From Pukyongia salina (GTDB lineage Bacteria > Bacteroidota > Bacteroidia > Flavobacteriales > Flavobacteriaceae): DNA of 64,000 nucleotides. The DNA is taken from contig NZ_CP027062.1 of the NCBI RefSeq assembly GCF_002966125.1, positions 1,178,001 to 1,242,000 on the forward strand. The letters run 5' to 3'. Positions 26,405 through 35,447 of the stretch are shown here, piece after piece; position 1 is the stretch's first letter, and each line of letters starts with the position of its first letter. The translations under genes were made by a program, and so were the position numbers. Under the pieces are notes generated by a model. It was not told the origin of the DNA and did not search any database. It was given only the letters and a program-made list of their open reading frames with translations.

Positions 26405-27715
26405 ATGAAAATAGCAGTTATAGGAACAGGTTATGTGGGGTTGGTAACCGGGACTTGCCTGGCCGAGACCGGGAATGATGTGATCTGTGTAGATATTGAT
26501 GCAGAAAAGGTTGAAAAGATGAAACAAGGCGTTGTTCCTATTTACGAACCACACCTCGATGTGCTTTTTGAAAGGAATATAAAAGCGGGCAGACTCGAAT
26601 TCACCACCTCTCTTGATGAGGGCCTCGCGCATGGCGATATCATCTTTCTCGCCCTTCCCACTCCTGAAGATGAGGATGGCTCGGCAGATTTATCCTACGT
26701 TCTGAAAGTTTCGGAGGATATTGGAAAGAAGATAGACAACTATAAAGTGATTGTGGACAAGAGTACCGTGCCTGTAGGTACTGCTGAAAAAGTAAGGGCT
26801 GTGATCGCTCAAAATGCCACCACCGATTTCGACGTGGTTTCCAACCCCGAATTCCTTAGGGAGGGATATGCTGTAGATGATTTCCTGAAACCAGAACGTA
26901 TCGTTATTGGTTCCAGCAGCGAAAGAGCTACCCGGTTAATGCAAAAATTGTACAGCCCCTTCGTTCGTTCCGGTAACCCCATTATCACTATGGATGAAAA
27001 GTCGGCAGAGCTCACTAAATATGCAGCCAATTCTTTTCTTGCCACTAAGATCACCTTTATGAACGAGATCGCAAATTATTGTGAAAAAGTAGGTGCGGAT
27101 GTAGACAAGGTTAGGGTAGGTATGGGTACCGATTCTCGAATAGGGAAACGATTTTTATTTCCAGGTATTGGTTATGGGGGTAGTTGCTTTCCAAAAGATG
27201 TAAAGGCGCTATTGCATGCCGGGACATTAGTGGACTACGATTTTAAGATACTGGATTCGGTAGTCGAGATTAATCAAATTCAGAAACAAATTCTTATTCC
27301 CAAAATAACCGCCCACTTTGGTACAGATCTAAGTGGAAAGAAAATCGCTATCTGGGGACTGTCCTTTAAGCCTGAAACAGATGATATACGAGAGGCTCCG
27401 GCCATCGATATAATGAATAGTCTGTTGGACCTAGGAGCCGAGCTTACCGTCTTCGATCCGGAGGCCATGCCTAATATCCGAAAGCAATTTGGGGACAAAC
27501 TTAATTATGCCAACGGCATGTACGATACCCTGGAAGGCGCAGATGCTTTAGTGATCTGTACAGAATGGAGCATTTTCCGTTCCCCTAGTTTCTCAAGGGT
27601 AAAGGAGTTGATGAAATCCCATGTGATTTTCGACGGGCGCAACATCTATCAGGTTGATGAAATGGCAAACGAAGGATTTAAGTACGTTTCTATAGGTAGA
27701 AACCAAGCAAACTAG
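26405..27715 (+). CDS. ugd: UDP-glucose 6-dehydrogenase
   Basis: This enzyme oxidises UDP-glucose to UDP-glucuronate with two NAD+. The 436-residue protein has [10 protein letters not shown] at residues 7-16, [15 protein letters not shown] and the catalytic [10 protein letters not shown] with Cys at residue 261. All functional residues expected of the UDPG/MGDP dehydrogenase family are present. The UDP-glucuronate decarboxylase gene follows four bases after its stop, so UDP-GlcA is both a possible glycan precursor and the substrate for UDP-xylose. Confidence 0.96.
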   Translation: MKIAVIGTGYVGLVTGTCLAETGNDVICVDIDAEKVEKMKQGVVPIYEPHLDVLFERNIKAGRLEFTTSLDEGLAHGDIIFLALPTPEDEDGSADLSYVLKVSEDIGKKIDNYKVIVDKSTVPVGTAEKVRAVIAQNATTDFDVVSNPEFLREGYAVDDFLKPERIVIGSSSERATRLMQKLYSPFVRSGNPIITMDEKSAELTKYAANSFLATKITFMNEIANYCEKVGADVDKVRVGMGTDSRIGKRFLFPGIGYGGSCFPKDVKALLHAGTLVDYDFKILDSVVEINQIQKQILIPKITAHFGTDLSGKKIAIWGLSFKPETDDIREAPAIDIMNSLLDLGAELTVFDPEAMPNIRKQFGDKLNYANGMYDTLEGADALVICTEWSIFRSPSFSRVKELMKSHVIFDGRNIYQVDEMANEGFKYVSIGRNQAN

Positions 27716-27719
27716 CTAT

Positions 27720-28718
27720 ATGGATAATCGCAAGAAAAGAGTATTAATTACAGGAGCTGCCGGGTTTTTAGGGTCGCATTTATGCGATCGGTTTGTGGAA
27801 GAAGGATACTCGGTAGTAGGAATGGATAATCTTATTACAGGCGATCTGAAGAACATTGAACATCTTTTCAAAAAGGCCGAGTTCGAATTCTACCATCACG
27901 ATGTAACTAAATTTGTTCATGTTCCTGGCCCTGTAGATTATATCATGCACTTTGCATCTCCTGCCAGCCCGATCGATTATCTGAAAATTCCCATTCAAAC
28001 CCTGAAAGTTGGCTCCCTGGGAACCCACAATTTATTAGGGCTTGCTAAACAAAAGAACGCAAGGATCCTCATCGCTTCCACATCCGAGATCTACGGCGAT
28101 CCTCTGGTACATCCTCAGAGTGAAGAGTACTATGGAAATGTAAACACTATCGGTCCCAGGGGCGTTTACGATGAAGCAAAACGATTCCAGGAATCCATCA
28201 CCATGGCATATCATAGATTTCATGGGCTTGAAACACGTATCGCGCGAATATTTAACACTTACGGTCCGCGGATGCGACTTAACGATGGCAGAGTGATCCC
28301 GGCATTCATTGGGCAGGCATTAAGAGGAGAAGATCTCACAGTTTTTGGAGACGGAAAGCAAACCCGTTCCTTCTGTTATGTTAGCGACCAGGTGGATGGA
28401 TTGTATAAGTTGCTTCTTAGCGACTACAGCTTGCCGGTTAATATTGGTAATCCGGACGAGATCACTATTCTGGATTTTGCTGAAGAGATCATAAGGTTGA
28501 CCGGAACGAAGCAAAAAATAGTATTTAAAGATCTTCCTAAAGATGACCCCTTACAGCGACAACCCGATATTAGCAGGGCCAAAGAGGTATTGGGTTGGGA
28601 ACCTCGTGTTTCAAGACAGGAAGGAATGGAAAAGACCTTCGCTTACTTTAAAGGCTTATCGGCCGAAGCGCTTTTTGATAGTGAGCATAAAGATTTTTCA
28701 AAGCATAACAGGCGGTAA
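27720..28718 (+). CDS. UDP-glucuronate decarboxylase (UDP-xylose synthase)
   Basis: This 332-residue SDR enzyme makes UDP-xylose from UDP-glucuronate. It has [27 protein letters not shown] and the catalytic Y-D-E-A-K-R-F, which is specific to UXS-type decarboxylases within the SDRs. [10 protein letters not shown] and G-D-G-K-Q-T-R-S-F also match. It directly follows ugd, completing a UDP-Glc to UDP-GlcA to UDP-Xyl path. The C-terminal tail after residue 315 is poorly conserved. Confidence 0.93.
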   Translation: MDNRKKRVLITGAAGFLGSHLCDRFVEEGYSVVGMDNLITGDLKNIEHLFKKAEFEFYHHDVTKFVHVPGPVDYIMHFASPASPIDYLKIPIQTLKVGSLGTHNLLGLAKQKNARILIASTSEIYGDPLVHPQSEEYYGNVNTIGPRGVYDEAKRFQESITMAYHRFHGLETRIARIFNTYGPRMRLNDGRVIPAFIGQALRGEDLTVFGDGKQTRSFCYVSDQVDGLYKLLLSDYSLPVNIGNPDEITILDFAEEIIRLTGTKQKIVFKDLPKDDPLQRQPDISRAKEVLGWEPRVSRQEGMEKTFAYFKGLSAEALFDSEHKDFSKHNRR

Positions 28719-28720
28719 AA

Positions 28721-30076
28721 ATGATTTATAGAACTGGAAGGTATTCGGGCTATTTGAGACCCATTTCATATATCATTGATTTGGGGATCATCCATATCCT
28801 GGCATATCAGTTCTTTAGCTCCAGTTTTCATTTTATCAACTATACCATATTTATTAGTGTGGCGTGGATCGTACTCTCGCTAAGGTCGCATTTTTACGAG
28901 ATCTACAGGTTTACACGCCTTTCTACCATCCTTTCACTGGTTGCCAAACAAGGCGTTCTTTTTACTCTTTTGGTATTTGCCTTCTTTGGTTTTTATCGCG
29001 ATTTGCAGGTAGAACCGTTGTCGATCTTCCGCTACGTGTTGCTGGCTATTCTCTATATCACAATTGTGAAAGTTGGGATCTATTACCTTCTGAAGAAATA
29101 CCGGGTAATTTTAAGAGGAAACCTTAGGCGGGTGGTGATCCTGGGACTTAATCAAAAAACAGATCAACTTCGGAAATTCTTTGATGATAACCCGGAGTAC
29201 GGCTATAAACTGCTTAATATCTTCGATCTGAGTGGTCCCAACAAAGTTACTATAGAAGACTGCCTGGATTATATTCAGAATAATAAGATAGATGAGATCT
29301 ATTCGTCGGTGGGGGAACTGAGCAATGAAGAACTTACCAAACTTACAGATTACGCAGATAACAACCTAAAGATCCTTAAATTCCTGCCGGATAATAAGGA
29401 TATATACAGCAAAAGACTGGATTTTACCTACTATGGCTACCTTCCCATTTTATCCATGAGGAAGATCCCTATCGAGGAGCCGTTCAACAAATTTGTAAAA
29501 CGAGGTTTCGATATACTCCTCTCTCTTATTATCATAGTGGGCGTTCTCTCATGGCTTACCCCGCTCTTGGGACTTATCATCAAACTGGAGTCCAAAGGCC
29601 CGATCTTTTTCAAGCAAAAGAGAAACGGACTCGATTATCAGGAATTCTATTGTTATAAGTTCAGGTCGATGCGGCCAAACCCCATGGCGCATATTCATCA
29701 GGTACAGAAAAACGATCCGCGGGTAACCAGGATAGGGCGTATTATAAGGAAAACGAGTATAGACGAACTCCCACAGTTTATTAACGTCCTTAAAGGCGAA
29801 ATGAGCGTTGTGGGACCAAGGCCTCACATGGTTAGCCATACCCACATGTATGCCGAACGCATAGATAAGTTCATGGTACGTCATTTTGTAAAACCGGGTA
29901 TTACAGGACTGGCGCAGGTAAGTGGTTATCGTGGGGAAGTAGAAGATGAGAACCATATTATCAACCGGGTGAAATACGATATATTCTACCTGGAGAACTG
30001 GTCGTTGTTTCTCGACCTGAAGATCGTCTTCCAAACTGTATACAATGCTATCAAAGGAGACAAAAAAGCTTACTAA
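28721..30076 (+). CDS. Undecaprenyl-phosphate sugar phosphotransferase (WcaJ/WbaP-like)
   Basis: This is the initiating enzyme of the repeat unit: it transfers a sugar-1-phosphate from UDP-sugar to undecaprenyl phosphate at the inner membrane. The 451-residue polyprenyl glycosylphosphotransferase has four N-terminal helices, a CoA-binding-like Rossmann domain, a further helix, and the catalytic PF02397-type domain with K-R-G-F-D-I-L, S-I-D-E-L-P-Q and V-G-P-R-P-H. It starts two bases after the UXS gene and overlaps the GT2 gene by 32 bases. The sugar is probably glucose or galactose by analogy. Confidence 0.93.
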   Translation: MIYRTGRYSGYLRPISYIIDLGIIHILAYQFFSSSFHFINYTIFISVAWIVLSLRSHFYEIYRFTRLSTILSLVAKQGVLFTLLVFAFFGFYRDLQVEPLSIFRYVLLAILYITIVKVGIYYLLKKYRVILRGNLRRVVILGLNQKTDQLRKFFDDNPEYGYKLLNIFDLSGPNKVTIEDCLDYIQNNKIDEIYSSVGELSNEELTKLTDYADNNLKILKFLPDNKDIYSKRLDFTYYGYLPILSMRKIPIEEPFNKFVKRGFDILLSLIIIVGVLSWLTPLLGLIIKLESKGPIFFKQKRNGLDYQEFYCYKFRSMRPNPMAHIHQVQKNDPRVTRIGRIIRKTSIDELPQFINVLKGEMSVVGPRPHMVSHTHMYAERIDKFMVRHFVKPGITGLAQVSGYRGEVEDENHIINRVKYDIFYLENWSLFLDLKIVFQTVYNAIKGDKKAY

Positions 30077-30854
30077 AGAGGAGGAATTACCCCTCATCTC
30101 CATTATAACACCTCTTTATAATGCAGAATCTTTTGTTTCAGAAACCATAAAAAGCATCCTCGATCAATCCTACCCGAACTGGGAACAGATCATAGTGGAC
30201 GATGCCTCAACAGATAATTCCCTTCAAATTGCACTTTCCTTTGCTGAAAAAGACGAACGGATTAAAGTTGAACAATTATCTCAAAATCGCGGTGCGGCCT
30301 ACTGTCGCAACCTGGCGACCGAGCTTGCCGCCGGAGACTATTTCGCCTTTCTCGATTCGGACGACCTGTGGCACCCCGATAAGTTAAAGAACCAGTTGGA
30401 GTTCATGCAGAACAACCAATGCGATGTTTCTTTTAGTAACTATTTGCATATAAATGAAAATGGAGAATTGTTGGGTAAGCGGATTAAGGCATTAAAGAAA
30501 TTGAGTTATAAAAAACAACACCGCAATAATTACATCGGTAATTTAACAGGGATGTATAGAGCGCAAACCATAGGAAAGATCGCTTCGCCAAACATTAGGA
30601 AACGGCAGGATTGGGCGGTCTGGCTTGAGGCCATCAAACGCAGCCCGAAACCCGCTATGGGACTTCAGGAAGATCTAGCATTTTACAGGGTTCGGAAAGA
30701 TTCTATCAGCTCTAATAAATCCAGGCTTATAAAGTATAATTATAGCTTTTACCGCGATTACCTGGGGTATTCCGGCATTAAGGCCTTTAGGTGCCTGATC
30801 GTCTTTTTTTTCGAGTACTTTTTTATTCGCCCCCGGCAAATTGAGAAACTATAA
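30045..30854 (+). CDS. Glycosyltransferase family 2
   Basis: This 269-residue GT-A enzyme has S-I-I-T-P-L-Y-N-A-E near the N-terminus, the D-D-A-S-T-D-N-S motif, N-R-G-A-A and the metal-binding D-S-D-D (F-L-D-S-D-D-L-W). The C-terminus is basic with an amphipathic segment, fitting peripheral membrane association. The ATG at 30045 lies 32 bases inside the initiating transferase gene; alternative starts further in would cut into or remove the first strand. It converges on the PaaK-like gene, and the two stops overlap by six bases. Donor unknown. Confidence 0.9.
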   Translation: MLSKETKKLTKEEELPLISIITPLYNAESFVSETIKSILDQSYPNWEQIIVDDASTDNSLQIALSFAEKDERIKVEQLSQNRGAAYCRNLATELAAGDYFAFLDSDDLWHPDKLKNQLEFMQNNQCDVSFSNYLHINENGELLGKRIKALKKLSYKKQHRNNYIGNLTGMYRAQTIGKIASPNIRKRQDWAVWLEAIKRSPKPAMGLQEDLAFYRVRKDSISSNKSRLIKYNYSFYRDYLGYSGIKAFRCLIVFFFEYFFIRPRQIEKL

Positions 30855-32156
30855 AAGAGAAGTAAATTGCTTCAGCTTTCCGCGCTTACTTCGGTCCAGT
30901 ACCTCACGCCTTTCGAAAGTGAGCCGAAGATCATTTTCCAGATAAGTATACAAAGCGTTCTTTATGGTATTTTCTTCTGAAGTAGTGAGCTCCTTTTCAG
31001 AAACATAAATTATTTTAAAACTATCCAAAGAGTTCTGTTCTATAACGAACTCCCTAACATTTCCATCATCTTCGATCACACTTTTGGTAACATAGTAAAA
31101 TGTAAGCCCCGGAACCGTTTTACCTCCCGGAAGCCGGGCTATATCATTTGTTCTCCCAATAAGCTTGGCTAAAACAGGTTTCTTCATAGTGCTCTTGGGA
31201 TCGATCACGCCAGTATCGCCAATATCGTAGCGTATCATGGGATGTGCCTTGTTGTAAAGAGAAGTGATCACTACCCTGCCAGGAGTGCCGTGAGGAACCG
31301 GGTTGTCGTAATCATCCACGATCTCAACATATAGCGTCTCGCTGTTCAGAACAAATTCATCGGCCTTATTGGTGAAAGCGATAAGATCTAGTTCACTCGC
31401 CCCGTATTCGTTGATAACCGGCACCCCAAATGTCTTTTCCATTAGTTTTTTATCGTCTTCGAACAACATTTCACTAGTCACTACGCAGTAGCGCAAACTA
31501 GGGCAGATCTTTGAAAGGATAATATTTTTGGAGTTCAGATATTTAGCAAACAATACAATAGAACTGGTATACCCGTTTATGTGGTCGAATTGTTTTTTTC
31601 TGAAATGCTCCAGGAACTCCTCCATTTTATCATTAGAGAGGTCGAAGATGGGGAAACGATAACGCCTTCCCAGCCAATCTTTGAATCGTTCTTTCTTGTA
31701 ACCAATACTATCCAGGGGAATCCCGTAGAATCTTGCCTGATAGGATCTGTGAAAGCTCAGGCCGTACCATCCAAACCTATCGATGATCTCGGCCCAGGTA
31801 AGGGCGTGGCAAAATTTGTCCTTCGCAAAGATAAAAGGATGGCCGCTGGAGCCTGAAGTTTTATTCACATATACCTTTTTCTTGGGAAACCCTTTAGAAA
31901 GACGTTCAATTAAGGGCCTCTGCAGATCGCTTTTTTGCATCACAGGCACATCGGCCCATCGAGCGGTATTCCTACTACCTACAAAATCCTTATAGAACGG
32001 ATTGGTATCAAGGTGATGCGCAACGATCTCTGCTCTCGCTTTTTCTACATATTCCTCGTATTCGCTTTCGGGAATACGTTGGATCTTTTCCAAAAACTGT
32101 TTGGCCTCGGTAATTGGGAAGCCATTTAATTTTAAGGAAAGTTCGAATAAATTCAA
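30849..32156 (-). CDS. PaaK/CapK-like acyl-adenylating ligase
   Basis: This 435-residue member of the ANL superfamily resembles phenylacetate-CoA ligase and CapK. The P-loop-like motif is K-T-S-G-S-S-G-H-P-F, with N-E-Y-G-A-S-E-L and R-Y-D-I-G-D-T-G as adenylate-binding motifs and a terminal K-R-G-K-L-K-Q-F carrying the catalytic Lys. CapK-like genes commonly lie in capsule and LPS loci, where they may activate a carboxylate that decorates the glycan. Its minus-strand orientation makes it the right border of the locus; the next gene is purD. The substrate is unknown. Confidence 0.85.
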   Translation of the reverse strand: MNLFELSLKLNGFPITEAKQFLEKIQRIPESEYEEYVEKARAEIVAHHLDTNPFYKDFVGSRNTARWADVPVMQKSDLQRPLIERLSKGFPKKKVYVNKTSGSSGHPFIFAKDKFCHALTWAEIIDRFGWYGLSFHRSYQARFYGIPLDSIGYKKERFKDWLGRRYRFPIFDLSNDKMEEFLEHFRKKQFDHINGYTSSIVLFAKYLNSKNIILSKICPSLRYCVVTSEMLFEDDKKLMEKTFGVPVINEYGASELDLIAFTNKADEFVLNSETLYVEIVDDYDNPVPHGTPGRVVITSLYNKAHPMIRYDIGDTGVIDPKSTMKKPVLAKLIGRTNDIARLPGGKTVPGLTFYYVTKSVIEDDGNVREFVIEQNSLDSFKIIYVSEKELTTSEENTIKNALYTYLENDLRLTFERREVLDRSKRGKLKQFTSLL

Positions 32157-32190
32157 CGAGAAATAATTAGGGCTTCAATTTACAAACAAT

Positions 32191-32198
32191 TATTTTTG
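32191..32198 (+). promoter_or_regulatory. Putative purD promoter, -7 element TATTTTTG
   Basis: TATTTTTG ends 23 bases before the purD ATG. A partial -33 (TTAG) lies 24 bases upstream of the element. The 14-mer TATTTTTGAAGGCT here is repeated exactly at the dprA promoter (57991). Confidence 0.55.
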
Positions 32199-32221
32199 AA
32201 GGCTAATTAAAACAGCATAGC

Positions 32222-33496
32222 ATGAACATTCTAGTCTTGGGTTCGGGAGGCCGCGAACACACTTTTGCCTATCAGATCGCAAAGAGCAAAAACTGCTCGA
32301 AGTTATACGTCGCACCAGGAAATGCGGGTACGGCTGCCATTGCAACCAATCTTCCTATTTCGGTGAACGATTTCGAAGCAATAAAAGAGGCTGTGCTTAG
32401 TCATGACATTGATATGGTAGTGGTTGGCCCGGAAGACCCATTGGTAAGCGGGATCACTAATTTCTTTGCCGAAGACGATGCTCTCAAGAATATAATGATC
32501 ATTGGGCCCTCAAAGAGAGGTGCCTTACTGGAAGGAAGTAAAGAGCGCGCTAAAGAATTTATGATGCATCATAATATTCCAACCGCCGCCTATGCGAGTT
32601 TTACCAGCGAGAGTCTGGACGCCGGTAAAAAATTCCTGGAAACCTTAAGCGCTCCTTATGTCCTCAAGGCAGATGGACTGGCGGCTGGCAAAGGGGTTTT
32701 AATACTAGAATCACTGGAAGAGGCAAAAACCGAACTTGAGAATATGCTCGCACACCAAAAATTTGGTGAGGCCAGCGCGAAAGTTGTGATAGAAGAATTT
32801 CTTGATGGGATCGAGCTAAGTGTGTTTGTACTTACAGATGGTAAAAACTATAAGATATTGCCCACCGCCAAAGATTACAAGCGTATAGGGGAAGGAGATA
32901 CAGGACTAAACACCGGAGGAATGGGCGCAGTTTCCCCTGTGCCGTTCGCGGATGCGGAATTAATGAAAAAGATAGAAGACCGGATCGTGATCCCCACAGT
33001 GAATGGAATAAGAGAAGAGCATATAGACTACAAGGGTTTTATTTTTATCGGGCTGATAAAAGTTAATAACGAACCTTATGTGATCGAGTATAATGTGCGT
33101 ATGGGAGACCCCGAAACTGAGGTTGTTTTACCCAGGATAAAAACAGATCTGGTAGCGCTTCTAAAAGCGACCAGCCTTCAGCAATTGGATGGCATTCAAC
33201 TGGAGATCGACCCGCGGTCGGCAACTACCATTATGGTGGTATCGGGCGGATATCCGGAAAGCTATGAGAAAGGAAAAGAAATTACAGGAATAGAAAACAT
33301 AAAAGATTCTATCGTTTTTCATGCGGGAACTGCAATAAAGGACGGTAAGATAGTGACTAATGGCGGCCGGGTTATCGCGGTTACGTCCCTGGATGACGAC
33401 TTCAGAAAAGCCATAAAAAAATCCTATCAAAACATAGAAAAACTATCTTTTAACAGGATGTATTATAGAACCGATATCGGTTTCGATCTATCCTAA
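32222..33496 (+). CDS. purD: Phosphoribosylamine-glycine ligase (GAR synthetase)
   Basis: This is the second step of de novo purine synthesis: phosphoribosylamine + glycine + ATP to GAR. The 424-residue ATP-grasp enzyme has L-G-S-G-G-R-E-H-T at residues 5-13, the G-L-A-A-G-K-G-V ATP loop and G-D-P-E-T-E-V-V-L-P. The typical N-domain, ATP-grasp and C-domain order is complete. Its 3' end overlaps the minus-strand DUF6341-type gene by nine bases. It is a single-gene unit with its own promoter. Confidence 0.97.
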   Translation: MNILVLGSGGREHTFAYQIAKSKNCSKLYVAPGNAGTAAIATNLPISVNDFEAIKEAVLSHDIDMVVVGPEDPLVSGITNFFAEDDALKNIMIIGPSKRGALLEGSKERAKEFMMHHNIPTAAYASFTSESLDAGKKFLETLSAPYVLKADGLAAGKGVLILESLEEAKTELENMLAHQKFGEASAKVVIEEFLDGIELSVFVLTDGKNYKILPTAKDYKRIGEGDTGLNTGGMGAVSPVPFADAELMKKIEDRIVIPTVNGIREEHIDYKGFIFIGLIKVNNEPYVIEYNVRMGDPETEVVLPRIKTDLVALLKATSLQQLDGIQLEIDPRSATTIMVVSGGYPESYEKGKEITGIENIKDSIVFHAGTAIKDGKIVTNGGRVIAVTSLDDDFRKAIKKSYQNIEKLSFNRMYYRTDIGFDLS

Positions 33497-33718
33497 GAAA
33501 GAATGTGAAGTTGAGCTACGGTCTTCTTCGCCACTCGCGTTAAAATCGGCCAGTTTTCGCATCCAGTAAAGAAATGCAACAAAACCGATGGCCAGAAACA
33601 TCCAGCTAATCATATTGGCACCCCACCAGCTATCCAGTTCCATGGCACGCAGCATATCATATGGTGCAAACAAATAATCTACAAATAGTGTTTCTATACC
33701 GTAAAAAAAGTCCTTCAT
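33488..33718 (-). CDS. Small membrane protein (DUF6341 type)
   Basis: This 76-residue protein has a hydrophobic helix (W-M-F-L-A-I-G-F-V-A-F-L-Y-W) flanked by an aromatic N-terminus (M-K-D-F-F-Y-G-I-E) and a polar tail. It matches a small flavobacterial family I recall as DUF6341, seen next to the DUF6427 family. The function is unknown. I chose ATG 33718 because the promoter at 33737-33744 lies just upstream; an earlier start would overlap it. It is divergent from the DUF6427-type gene. Confidence 0.7.
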   Translation of the reverse strand: MKDFFYGIETLFVDYLFAPYDMLRAMELDSWWGANMISWMFLAIGFVAFLYWMRKLADFNASGEEDRSSTSHSFLG

Positions 33719-33736
33719 AACTGTATCTTTATACTG

Positions 33737-33744
33737 CAAAAATA
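33737..33744 (-). promoter_or_regulatory. Putative promoter of the small membrane protein gene, -7 element TATTTTTG
   Basis: On the minus strand TATTTTTG ends 18 bases before ATG 33718, with CTTG (33768-33765) as a possible -33 at near-normal spacing. Confidence 0.5.
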
Positions 33745-33757
33745 TAAATTACCCACA

Positions 33758-34681
33758 ATGCTTACAAGCTTTTTCAGTAAATCTAATCCGGTTAATTTTC
33801 TTTTATTGGGTGCAGCACTGGGAATAGCGTATGTAATCTCATTGTTTCGAAAGGACTTTTCGGAATTTGATTTGTGGAACTTCCTGGAGATAGTGGCTGT
33901 TGCAGGCTTGTTGGTCTTTACTATTTTACTTCTCAATTTTATCGTTAGAAAGAACAACCTTACCCGAAAGAATACTTTTGCAGCCCTTATCTTCACCGCT
34001 TATACATTGATGATCCCGGCTATTTTCGATCACACCAAAATTATTATTGCCGTTGTTTGTTGTCTATTTGCCCTAAGGAGGATCTTTAGTCTGCCTTCCG
34101 AAAAGAACGTGGAGAAGAAAATACTTGATGCATCCCTGTGGCTGGTATTGGCATCATTTTTTCACTTTTATTGCCTCATATTCTTTGTAGTGATTTATTT
34201 CGCAGTGCTAAGACGTCCCAAAACGAGTTTCAGATATTTATTTATTCCACCCCTTGCTATTCTCGCAGTGACCAGCTTAACAACCTCGTATTTTTATCTT
34301 ACCGAGAACTCTTTTGCGTGGTTTGAGCGTCATGTTTCCACTGTGAGTTTCGATTTCGGGGCATATAATTCGTTCGCCTTACTTATTCCTGCCTCTTTGT
34401 TCATTAGTTCGGTACTTTGGATATGTTTTTACAGATTGGTGAAGGTGGGTAGCATGATGCGGAAAGAACGACCAAACTTCCTGGTGCTTCTCGTGATCAT
34501 TCTATCGGCCTTGGCCGTTTCCCTGGGATCTGCCGTGAAGGACGGTAGCGAAATGTATTTTCTTATCCCTCCTTTGGCAATTGCTACCGCCGATTATATT
34601 GAGAACAGAGAGGAATTATACATAAAAGAACTTTATATCTGGCTGGTGATGTTGCTTCCGGTGGCTCTGCTTCTCATTTAA
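33758..34681 (+). CDS. Polytopic membrane protein (DUF6427 type)
   Basis: This 307-residue protein has about eight or nine hydrophobic segments and short charged loops (F-S-L-P-S-E-K-N, R-R-P-K-T-S). It matches a flavobacterial family I recall as DUF6427 and shows no catalytic motif that I can identify. It is transcribed divergently from the DUF6341-type gene, 39 bases between starts, and probably shares a regulatory region. The genomic company (GT9 and DUF4254 downstream) suggests an envelope-related role, which is only inference. Confidence 0.65.
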   Translation: MLTSFFSKSNPVNFLLLGAALGIAYVISLFRKDFSEFDLWNFLEIVAVAGLLVFTILLLNFIVRKNNLTRKNTFAALIFTAYTLMIPAIFDHTKIIIAVVCCLFALRRIFSLPSEKNVEKKILDASLWLVLASFFHFYCLIFFVVIYFAVLRRPKTSFRYLFIPPLAILAVTSLTTSYFYLTENSFAWFERHVSTVSFDFGAYNSFALLIPASLFISSVLWICFYRLVKVGSMMRKERPNFLVLLVIILSALAVSLGSAVKDGSEMYFLIPPLAIATADYIENREELYIKELYIWLVMLLPVALLLI

Positions 34682-34723
34682 AATGTCTAACCCACTTGTA
34701 GGAAGAATACAAATGAAATATAA

Positions 34724-34731
34724 TACCTTTG
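34724..34731 (+). promoter_or_regulatory. Putative promoter of the DUF4254 gene, -7 element TACCTTTG
   Basis: TACCTTTG matches TAnnTTTG, 47 bases before ATG 34779. A TTG lies upstream, at slightly long spacing. Confidence 0.45.
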
Positions 34732-34778
34732 CAGCCAGCAATCTCTATTTTCATTGAGATGCCATAAAATTAAAACTT

Positions 34779-35387
34779 ATGTTTAGCGAAAAAGCGAACC
34801 GGATATTCCAGGAAGTCATAGAAACCTACCACCGTATCGACAGCGTGGACCAGCCTTTTACAAATCCGTATGATGGAGAATCTCAATTGATAGAACATTT
34901 GTTATATCGTAAGTGCTGGATAGACACGGTTCAATGGCATTATGAGGATATTATCAGGGATCCCAATATAGACCCGGTTGCCGCACTTAGCCTTAAAAGA
35001 AAAATTGATGCTTCAAATCAGGATCGTACCGATACGGTAGAGTATATCGACAGTTATTTTCTTGAAAAGTATAAAAATGTGGAAGTGGCCGATAATGCCA
35101 CCATTAATACAGAAAGTCCCGCCTGGGGCATAGACCGCTTATCTATTCTTGCTTTGAAGATCTATCATATGAATGAAGAGGCGAACAGGACCGACGCCAG
35201 CCCTGAATATCTTAACACCTGTAAGGCTAAATTAAACGTACTACTGGAACAGCGTGTTGACCTGGGCACTGCGATAGACCAATTACTTAACGATATAGCT
35301 GAAGGAAGTAAATACATGAAAGTCTACAAACAGATGAAAATGTATAACGACGACGAAATGAACCCGGTTCTTCGTAACCAGAAATAA
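34779..35387 (+). CDS. DUF4254 family protein
   Basis: This 202-residue soluble, mostly helical protein is of the DUF4254 family as I recall it, usually encoded beside a family 9 glycosyltransferase, as here (61 bases). Visible conserved-looking segments are N-P-Y-D-G-E-S-Q-L-I-E-H-L-L-Y-R-K-C-W-I-D-T and Q-W-H-Y-E-D. The function is not established. The pairing suggests a helper or metabolic role in LPS core or oligosaccharide synthesis. Confidence 0.75.
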   Translation: MFSEKANRIFQEVIETYHRIDSVDQPFTNPYDGESQLIEHLLYRKCWIDTVQWHYEDIIRDPNIDPVAALSLKRKIDASNQDRTDTVEYIDSYFLEKYKNVEVADNATINTESPAWGIDRLSILALKIYHMNEEANRTDASPEYLNTCKAKLNVLLEQRVDLGTAIDQLLNDIAEGSKYMKVYKQMKMYNDDEMNPVLRNQK

Positions 35388-35447
35388 ATTGCAAAGACTG
35401 GGATCAACTACCGAATCTTTCAAACAATCTCCCCTAAACCACTACCG

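Noticed and set aside
29549-30103. 184-codon minus-strand frame
   Set aside because: It is antisense to the catalytic domain of the initiating transferase and has no recognisable features.
12823-32156. The locus as a new defence or conjugation system
   Set aside because: All genes fit established polysaccharide functions; novelty is limited to its sulfation and the number of ligase-like proteins.
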